NCBI GenBank assembly: GCA_964555565.1
Contig: CAZKTF010000248.1
Coordinates: 1-5,293 of the forward strand
Direction: 5' to 3'
DNA length: 5,293 nucleotides
Source of the DNA: CAZKTF01 sp964555565
GTDB lineage: Bacteria; Planctomycetota; JAJSAM01; JAKLKS01
Shown piece by piece: positions 1-4,061 of this stretch. Position numbers and translations under genes: made by a program. Under the pieces are notes generated by a model, which had not been told where the DNA came from, searched no databases, and saw only the letters and a list, made by a program, of their open reading frames with translations. Within the stretch, counting starts at the first letter, position 1. The number at the start of each line of letters is the position of its first letter.

Positions 1-712
1 CCCGGAGCCCGCCGCGCGAGAAGCGCGCGATCGTCTCGAGCGCCTCGGGGGAGGCCCGGATCCCCTCCGCGCGGGCGATCTCCGCGAGCTTCGCGGCGAT
101 GGCCGCGGCGGGGATGCGCCGGAAGTCGAACCTCTGGCAGCGGGAGACGATCGTCTCGGGGAACTTCTCCGGCTCCGTGGTGGCGAACACGAACCGCGCG
201 TGGGCCGGCGGCTCCTCCAGCGTCTTGAGGAGCGCGTTCCACGCCGCCGTGGACAGCATGTGGGCCTCGTCGAGGACGTAGACCTTGAAGCGCGCGCGGG
301 CCGGGAGGCTCGCCACCCGCTCGCGGATGTCGCGCACGTCCTCCACGGAGTTGTGGCTCGCCGCGTCCACCTCGATCACGTCGAGCGAGGAGCCCGCGGC
401 GATCTCCCGGCAGGAGGTGCAGGCGCCGCAGGGATCGGGCCCGGCCTCGCCCTCGACGGGGGACTCGCAGTTCATCGCCGCGGCGAGGATGCGGGCCATG
501 GTCGTCTTCCCGACCCCGCGCGGGCCGGCGAACAGGTACGCGGCCGCGATCCGGCCCTCGCGCAGCGCCCGCTGGAGGGTGCGTCCCGCCGCCTCCTGGC
601 CGACGACCTCCGCGAAGCGCCCGGGGCGGTACCGGCGCGCCAGCGCCACGTGCCGCGGGGGGTCCGCGGGGGCGTCGCCGGGCTCGGCCTTGCGTGGGGG
701 TCGGGGGGGCAT
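1..712 (-). CDS. dnaX: DNA polymerase III subunit gamma/tau, N-terminal part (cut by left edge)
   Basis: DnaX is the ATPase of the clamp loader, which loads the sliding clamp on primed DNA at the replication fork. The visible 237 codons cover the AAA+ core. They show RRYRPGRFAEVVGQE (about residues 26-40), Walker A GPRGVGKTT (63-71), a zinc-site cysteine set C82, C95, C98, C101, Walker B VYVLDEAH (144-151), and the sensor/arginine-finger stretch FATTEPEKFPETIVSRC (176-192). The C82-C95 spacing is about four residues longer than I recall for E. coli. The ATG at 712-710 has GGAG 11 nt upstream (727-724). It gives a Pro/Arg-rich extension of about 20 residues before the usual start of homology, so an internal GTG at codon 22 is a less likely alternative because no clear ribosome site precedes it. 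The gene follows the SRP RNA by 35 bp on the same strand and probably shares its transcript. The rest of the gene lies beyond base 1, so gamma/tau frameshifting cannot be judged. Identification is very secure. Confidence 0.97.
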   Translation of the reverse strand, partial: MPPRPPRKAEPGDAPADPPRHVALARRYRPGRFAEVVGQEAAGRTLQRALREGRIAAAYLFAGPRGVGKTTMARILAAAMNCESPVEGEAGPDPCGACTSCREIAAGSSLDVIEVDAASHNSVEDVRDIRERVASLPARARFKVYVLDEAHMLSTAAWNALLKTLEEPPAHARFVFATTEPEKFPETIVSRCQRFDFRRIPAAAIAAKLAEIARAEGIRASPEALETIARFSRGGLR

Positions 713-747
713 GGGATCTCGCGCTCCGCGGTCGGGCGGCGGGGCGG

Positions 748-1023
748 AAAAGGTCGTGCGCCTCCCGTCGTCGCCGCGTCCGGACGGCTTCCCGGGACCG
801 CCGGCTCGAGCCACGCGCACCCACGGCACCCGGCGGGGGACCGCTTAGGGCTGCTTCCTTCCGGACCTGACCCGGTTCGCGTCCCGCCGTTGCATGGGAC
901 ATGGCCGTCATCGCCACGTGTCCCGGGGGCACCGCCGACCGCGAGCGCCTCGGTTCGGCATCACCCCCGCTGTAGCGGATTGCGGGTACAGGGCACCGCT
1001 AACTCCCCGGCTGCACGACCTTT
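748..1023 (-). ncRNA. ffs: Signal recognition particle RNA, large bacterial type with Alu domain
   Basis: This is the RNA core of the signal recognition particle, which binds Ffh and directs nascent membrane proteins to FtsY. The S-domain signature GTCAGGTCCGGAAGGAAGC (GGAA tetraloop and Ffh-binding internal loops) reads on the minus strand within 848-875. The 5' part holds the Alu-domain core TAGCGGTGCCCTGTACC followed by CGCAATCCGCT, closely resembling the B. subtilis scRNA. Helix 4 pairs CCCGC (986-982) with GCGGG (970-966). The loop segments GCGG and CCGC (about 999-996 and 978-975) are complementary, as expected for the Alu loop-loop pseudoknot. The ends are set by a perfect 11-bp terminal helix: 1023-1013 pairs with 759-749. 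That gives about 276 nt, against roughly 110 nt for the E. coli 4.5S form. The true 5' end may lie up to about 15 nt further upstream. dnaX begins 35 bp downstream. Confidence 0.96.
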
Positions 1024-1045
1024 CCCGCCGCCGCCCGACCCGGGG

Positions 1046-1051
1046 ATTGTA
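1046..1051 (-). promoter_or_regulatory. -10 box of the SRP RNA promoter
   Basis: TACAAT is read on the minus strand at 1051-1046, preceded by GCG. Initiation about 7 nt downstream would fall near 1039, some 15 nt before the terminal helix of the SRP RNA. It is one of very few AT-rich hexamers in this GC-rich stretch. No convincing -35 hexamer sits 16-18 bp upstream; the nearest candidate, TTCCCG, is too far away (23 bp spacer). The call rests on position and -10 match only. Confidence 0.5.
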
Positions 1052-1132
1052 CGCGCGGGGGACCCCGCCCGCGGCGGGAATCGGGGACTACCCCGGCGCA
1101 GGACCGCGATCGCCTTCGGGACCTTGCGGGGA

Positions 1133-1222
1133 TGGCGGAGAGGCAGGGATTTGAACCCTGGGTGGAGTTGCCCCCACACATGCTCTCCAGGCATGCCCAT
1201 TCGACCGCTCTGGCACCTCTCC
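1133..1222 (-). tRNA. tRNA-Ser (anticodon GGA), 3' CCA encoded
   Basis: The RNA folds as a class II tRNA. The acceptor GGAGAGG (1222-1216) pairs with CCTCTCC (1143-1137), followed by discriminator G (1136) and an encoded CCA (1135-1133). The D arm has a CCA/TGG stem. The anticodon stem CATGC/GCATG encloses the loop CTGGAGA (1190-1184), so the anticodon is GGA (1188-1186), reading UCC and UCU serine codons. The long variable arm (1178-1161) forms a six-pair stem, one of them G-U, with a GCAA tetraloop, as expected for tRNA-Ser. The T arm is CAGGG-TTCAAAT-CCCTG. It lies about 80 bp upstream of the SRP RNA promoter box on the same strand. Confidence 0.97.
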
Positions 1223-1246
1223 GCGGGGCCCGCCGGGAGGCCGGGG

Positions 1247-1252
1247 AGTATG
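1247..1252 (-). promoter_or_regulatory. Possible -10 box for tRNA-Ser
   Basis: CATACT on the minus strand (1252-1247) matches TATAAT at four of six positions. It would start transcription near 1240, about 18 nt before the mature tRNA 5' end. No -35 hexamer is recognisable in the GC-rich sequence upstream, so this is a weak call made mainly on position. Confidence 0.25.
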
Positions 1253-1349
1253 GCGCCCGGGCGGGTGCGCCCGGAGGAATCGCGGGCGGGGGGCCGGCAG
1301 CCGCGACCTCCGGGCCCCTCCGTCCCCCTGCGGTCCGCGTCCGGGTGGG

Positions 1350-1358
1350 TGCTATCAT
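1350..1358 (+). promoter_or_regulatory. Extended -10 promoter driving the protease-TPR gene
   Basis: The sequence TGCTATCAT is an extended -10 element: TG, one base, then TATCAT (five of six matches to TATAAT). It stands out in very GC-rich surroundings. It lies in the region between the divergent tRNA-Ser and protease genes. Initiation would fall near 1365, giving a leader of about 110 nt before the protease ATG. No good -35 box is seen, which is compatible with an extended -10 promoter. Confidence 0.45.
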
Positions 1359-1380
1359 GGCTCGAAGGGGGTCAGGGCGA

Positions 1381-1479
1381 ATGACCAGGAGCGCGACCAC
1401 GGGGCACCGGGGCAGTACGGCGCGGCGTCGCCGCGATTCCCGCCCCGGGCGGGGATCCCGGGAGCCCGGGGCCCGATGA
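1381..1479 (+). CDS. Possible 32-codon leader ORF overlapping the protease gene
   Basis: An ATG at 1381 has AGGGGG (1366-1371) nine bases upstream, a respectable ribosome site. It opens a 32-residue Arg-rich reading frame whose TGA (1477-1479) overlaps the ATG of the next gene as ATGA. That overlap is typical of translational coupling. The peptide resembles no family I know, and its composition (many Arg, Gly, Pro) is also what random GC-rich sequence gives. It may be a coupling or leader peptide, or it may be chance. Confidence 0.2.
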   Translation: MTRSATTGHRGSTARRRRDSRPGRGSREPGAR

Positions 1480-3575
1480 AGGCGAAGGAACCTCCCCCCG
1501 GGGATCGCGACGAACGCCAGGACCTGGCCTTGCTGGTCGGGACTTCCGTGGGCGCGCTCCGGGCCGAGGACGCGTCGGGGAAGACGGTGGCCACGGGGTC
1601 GGGCTTCTTCGTCGCGGGGGACCGTCTCGTCACCGCCCGCCACCTCCTCGAGGGGGCCCGCACCGCGCGCGTCCGCGTGGCCTCCGGCAAGGAGTTCGCC
1701 CTCAAGTCCCTCCTCACCGAGGACGCCGCGTCGGACCTGGCGCTGTTCGCCGTGGACGCCCCCCCGGGCGCCGCCCGGCCGCTGGAGATCGCGGACGTCC
1801 CGCCCCGCAAGGGGGACCGGGTCCTGCTGGTCTCGAGCCCCATCGGCCTGCACGAGACCTGGTCCGACGGGACGGTCCGCTCCGTCGAGGACCTCCCGGT
1901 CCTGGGGCGGCTCCTCCGCATCGACGGGCGCTTCCCCCCCGACTCGAGCGGGAGCCCGCTGGTCGGGCGCACCCCGGAGGTCGTGGGCTTCGCGATCTCG
2001 CGCGTGGTCGAGGGGCGCACGCTCCGCTTCGCGCTCCCCGCCTCGCGCGTCAGCGCCCTCCTGATGGCCCCGCGGGCCGGGTCGAAGGCGGACTGGAAGA
2101 TCGAGGGGGAGGGGAAGATCGCCCGCTACCTCCCGGGGCTCGGCGCCTTCCTCGAGGCGGACTTCGAGGCCGCCCTGGAGGAGTTCCGCCGCCTGGTGGC
2201 GAAGGAGCCCTCGGACGTCCCCGGGTGGCGGTTCGTGGGGGAGTGCTTCTCGGCGCTGGAGCGGCACATCGAGGCCGTCAGCGCCTTCAAGCAGGTCATC
2301 CAGCTCGACCCCGACGCGACGGCCGCCCACCGGCTCATCGCCGGCTCCTACATGCGCCTCGGCAAGTTCGCCGAGGCGGTCGATGCGTGGAAGCTCGTCA
2401 TCCGCCGCGAGCCGCAGGACGCCGAGGCGGGAATGGCCCTGGGCATCGCCTACCGCGACCTCGGGCGCCACCAGCAGGCCGCGGAGTGCTTCCGCATGGT
2501 CGTGCGCAGGGAGCCCGACCACGCGGCGGCGCACCGGCACCTCGCCGCGGCGTCCTCGCGCCTGGGTCGCCCCCAGGAGGCGGTGGAGGCCTTCGTCCAC
2601 GTGACGCGCCTCCGGCCCGCCGACGCCGAGGCCCGCCGGGCCCTCGGCTTCCTCCTGCACGACCTGGGCCGCCACCAGGAGGCCATCGAGCAGTACCGCG
2701 AGACCCTCCGCCTCCGGCCCGGGGACGCCGAGGCGCACCACAACCTGGGGCTCGCCTACCGCGACCTCGGTCGGCTGAAGGAGGCGGCCGAGCAGTTCCT
2801 CAAGGCCCTGGAGACCCAGCCGGACCACGCCGGGGCGCTCCAGAGCCTGGCCGGCGTCCACGAGAGGCTCGGCCGCGTCGCGGAGGCCGTGGAGACCCAC
2901 CGGAAGGTCGTGCGCCTGAAGCCCGACGACGCCGAGGCCCGGTGCGCCCTCGGGATCGCCTGCCGCAAGCTCGGCCGCCACGACGAGGCCGTGGCCGCCT
3001 TCCGCGAGGCGATGGGCCTGGAGCCGGACCACCCGAAGGCCTCCTCGCACCTGGGCTTCGCGCTGCGCGACCAGGGGAAGCACGAGGAGGCGGCGGACGC
3101 CTTCCGCGAGTCGGTGCGCATCCACCCGCAGGACCCCCAGGCCCGCAACAACCTCGGGGCGACCTTCCTCGCCCTCGGGAGGCTGGAGGACGCGGCCGAC
3201 GCCTTCGGTCAGGCGGTGACCCTCCACGCGGGGTACGCCGAGGCCCACTGCAACCAGGGGATCGCGCTGCGCCGCCTGGGGAGGCTGCCGGAGGCGGTGG
3301 AATCCTTCCGCCGCGCCGTCCTCGCGCTCCCCGAGCACGCGCGCGCCCACGCCAACCTGGGGGCGGCGCTGTTCGACATGGGGCGCGCGGACGAGGCCAT
3401 CGAGGCGCTCGGGCGGGCCCTCAAGTACGAGCCCGGCCTGCCCGAGGGGCACTTCTACCTCGGCCTCCTCCACTGCTCGGCGGGGCGGAAGGAGGCCGCG
3501 CTCGACCAGTACCGCCTCCTCAAGGACTCCGACCCGGAGCTGGCGCAGCGGCTGTTCGACAAGATCGATCAGTAG
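1476..3575 (+). CDS. Trypsin-like serine protease fused to a 14-unit TPR array
   Basis: This 699-residue protein probably combines peptide-bond cleavage with protein-protein recognition; no substrate can be named. Residues about 20-197 form an HtrA/trypsin-like fold. GSGFFVAGDRLVTARHLLEG supplies His56, DAASDLALFAVD supplies Asp87, and DSSGSPLVG supplies Ser158, so the triad looks intact. No PDZ domain follows. From residue 215 to 690 there are fourteen consecutive 34-residue TPR units (nucleotides 2118-3545) with the typical pattern LG.AYRDLGR..EAAE.F...L...PD.A and no insertion or deletion. The first unit is the most degenerate, and a 9-residue tail ends the protein. The N terminus is charged, with no signal peptide or membrane segment, so a cytoplasmic location is likely. 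This is unlike periplasmic HtrA. The ATG at 1476 has GGAG 11 nt upstream; the frame is open further upstream but shows no ATG or GTG downstream of the predicted transcription start. Proteins of this architecture are generally annotated as TPR-containing serine proteases. Regulatory or conflict-related roles are possible but unsupported here. Confidence 0.95.
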   Translation: MKAKEPPPGDRDERQDLALLVGTSVGALRAEDASGKTVATGSGFFVAGDRLVTARHLLEGARTARVRVASGKEFALKSLLTEDAASDLALFAVDAPPGAARPLEIADVPPRKGDRVLLVSSPIGLHETWSDGTVRSVEDLPVLGRLLRIDGRFPPDSSGSPLVGRTPEVVGFAISRVVEGRTLRFALPASRVSALLMAPRAGSKADWKIEGEGKIARYLPGLGAFLEADFEAALEEFRRLVAKEPSDVPGWRFVGECFSALERHIEAVSAFKQVIQLDPDATAAHRLIAGSYMRLGKFAEAVDAWKLVIRREPQDAEAGMALGIAYRDLGRHQQAAECFRMVVRREPDHAAAHRHLAAASSRLGRPQEAVEAFVHVTRLRPADAEARRALGFLLHDLGRHQEAIEQYRETLRLRPGDAEAHHNLGLAYRDLGRLKEAAEQFLKALETQPDHAGALQSLAGVHERLGRVAEAVETHRKVVRLKPDDAEARCALGIACRKLGRHDEAVAAFREAMGLEPDHPKASSHLGFALRDQGKHEEAADAFRESVRIHPQDPQARNNLGATFLALGRLEDAADAFGQAVTLHAGYAEAHCNQGIALRRLGRLPEAVESFRRAVLALPEHARAHANLGAALFDMGRADEAIEALGRALKYEPGLPEGHFYLGLLHCSAGRKEAALDQYRLLKDSDPELAQRLFDKIDQ

Positions 3576-3588
3576 GGTGCTGAGCACC
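3576..3588. repeat. 13-bp palindrome directly after the protease stop codon
   Basis: GGTGCT-G-AGCACC has two perfect 6-bp arms around one central base, beginning at the first base after the TAG stop. In RNA it would form a five-pair hairpin with a TGA loop. There is no T tract after it, so it is not a classical intrinsic terminator. It could protect the mRNA 3' end or bind a protein. Confidence 0.5.
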
Positions 3589-3644
3589 GGCGTTTGCAAA
3601 CAGTGGACTTTCACCCCTCGCGTCGATCTCCAGCGTTTGCAAAC
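3587..3644. repeat. Two copies of a 15-bp element with palindrome GTTTGCAAAC
   Basis: CCGGCGTTTGCAAAC (3587-3601) and CCAGCGTTTGCAAAC (3630-3644) match at 14 of 15 positions and lie exactly 43 bp apart, close to four helical turns. Each contains the perfect palindrome GTTTGCAAAC (3592-3601 and 3635-3644). In the second copy the palindrome extends to 12 bp (3634-3645). Such symmetric AT-cored sites on one helix face look like protein-binding sites, but no divergent or downstream promoter is evident beside them. A dispersed genomic repeat is the alternative. Confidence 0.6.
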
Positions 3645-3676
3645 GACTTGGCTCCGCGACACGCTGAGTTGACGAC

Positions 3677-3696
3677 GGGGTCAGACCTCGGGCGCC
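3677..3696 (+). repeat. REP-like element, single copy (GGGGTCAGACC type)
   Basis: GGGGTCAGACCTC followed by GGGCGCC. It matches the left arm of the next element (3728-3747) at 19 of 20 positions. It is complementary to the arm at 3775-3794 at 19 of 20 positions, so it can compete to pair with that arm. The core GGTC-A-GACC is a palindrome around one central base. This is an extragenic repeat lying between convergent genes. Confidence 0.65.
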
Positions 3697-3727
3697 GAGT
3701 TCACTCGACGTGGTGAAGCGAGACTAA

Positions 3728-3794
3728 GGGGTCAGACCCCGGGCGCCTCGCGTGACGTGCTGCGCCGCCTGATGGGCGCCCGAGGTCAGACCCC
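3728..3794. repeat. REPIN-like inverted pair of GGGGTCAGACCCC elements
   Basis: The left arm 3728-3747 (GGGGTCAGACCCC then GGGCGCC) and the right arm 3775-3794 (GGCGCCC then GAGGTCAGACCCC) pair at 18 of 20 positions around a 27-base loop. The mismatches are the central A/A of the odd palindrome and one C/A. Two short palindromic elements in inverted orientation around a short loop is the layout of REPIN/BIME repeats. No REP-associated tyrosine transposase is present in the window, so mobility is inference. Confidence 0.65.
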
Positions 3795-3798
3795 GTTT

Positions 3799-3833
3799 GG
3801 GGCGGCCCCCGTAGCGCGACCGGGGACCGCCCC
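3799..3833. repeat. Strong GC hairpin between the two REP-like pairs
   Basis: GGGGCGG (3799-3805) pairs with CCGCCCC (3827-3833). After a one-base bulge (A3826), CCCC (3806-3809) pairs with GGGG (3822-3825), leaving a 12-base loop. It would be a stable RNA structure on either strand. It is followed on the plus strand by a G run rather than a T run, so termination is only a possibility. It may be internal structure of the repeat element. Confidence 0.5.
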
Positions 3834-3847
3834 TGGGGGGGTTCTTG

Positions 3848-3899
3848 GGGGTCTGACCTCATTCTCCTGGCGTACGCCAGGAGAATGGGGTCTGACCCC
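3848..3899. repeat. 52-bp near-perfect palindrome bounded by GGTCTGACC elements
   Basis: The inner part, 3860-3887, is a perfect palindrome with 14-bp arms (CATTCTCCTGGCGT and its complement) and no spacer. The outer flanks GGGGTCTGACCTC (3848-3860) and GGGGTCTGACCCC (3887-3899) extend the pairing to 26 positions per arm, with one T/T mismatch and one G/T wobble. Read on the minus strand, both outer motifs are the same GGGGTCAGACC element found at 3677-3794. In RNA this would be a cruciform-like hairpin. It lies between convergent genes, where it could stop or insulate transcription from both sides. Confidence 0.7.
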
Positions 3900-3900
3900 T

Positions 3901-3966
3901 TGCATCGCCTTCCGGGCGGCCTGAGAACGCGACTGCATCGCCTTCCGGACGGCCTGAGAACGCGAC
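3901..3966. repeat. 33-bp tandem duplication
   Basis: Two adjacent 33-bp units (3901-3933 and 3934-3966), beginning TGCATCGCCTTCCGG and ending CCTGAGAACGCGAC, are identical at 32 of 33 positions. The only difference is G/A at unit position 15. The unit is a multiple of three. On the minus strand one frame is open and reads VAFSGRPEGDA twice, but no start, ribosome site or longer frame supports a gene. It follows directly after the palindromic element at 3848-3899. Confidence 0.75.
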
Positions 3967-3982
3967 TGATCCTCTGGCGTCC

Positions 3983-4024
3983 CGACGGTTACGAGGAGCC
4001 AGGCGCGCGACCGCGCCTCCGTCG
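3983..4024 (-). terminator. Possible hairpin terminator of the HEAT-repeat gene
   Basis: An inner stem of seven pairs, AGGCGCG (4001-4007) with CGCGCCT (4012-4018), closes a four-base loop. An outer six-pair stem, CGACGG (3983-3988) with CCGTCG (4019-4024), stacks on one side, with a 12-base bulge on the other. The structure starts about 38 bases beyond the stop of the minus-strand gene. It lacks a T tract, so intrinsic termination is uncertain; an mRNA-stabilising 3' hairpin is an alternative. Confidence 0.35.
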
Positions 4025-4061
4025 AATCAACGGGCGTGGCGCCGGTCCCTGTCGGGGCGAA

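Noticed and set aside
200..1384. 394-codon open frame on the plus strand at the left
   Set aside because: It runs antisense through dnaX, the SRP RNA and tRNA-Ser, all of which are secure, and shows no recognisable domain.
2225..3583. 452-codon plus-strand frame inside the protease-TPR gene
   Set aside because: It is an alternate frame of the TPR repeats, dominated by Arg, Pro and Gly, as expected from GC-rich codon shadows.
999..3662. 887-codon open frame on the minus strand opposite the protease-TPR gene
   Set aside because: It is a shadow of the plus-strand gene. Its repeats mirror the 102-bp TPR period, and its sequence is a low-complexity mix of Arg, Gly, Glu, Val and Leu with no domain. 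It also overlaps the tRNA-Ser gene and part of the SRP RNA.
3587..3966. CRISPR array
   Set aside because: The repeats are of several unrelated kinds. The 33-bp units are directly adjacent without spacers, and no cas gene is present.
3934..3966. Small minus-strand protein containing VAFSGRPEGDA repeats
   Set aside because: The frame is open, but no start codon with a ribosome site was found and the open stretch is short, so it is treated as a DNA repeat.
3576..4061. Insertion sequence remnant with transposase
   Set aside because: No transposase-like reading frame or target-site duplication could be seen; only short palindromic repeats are present.
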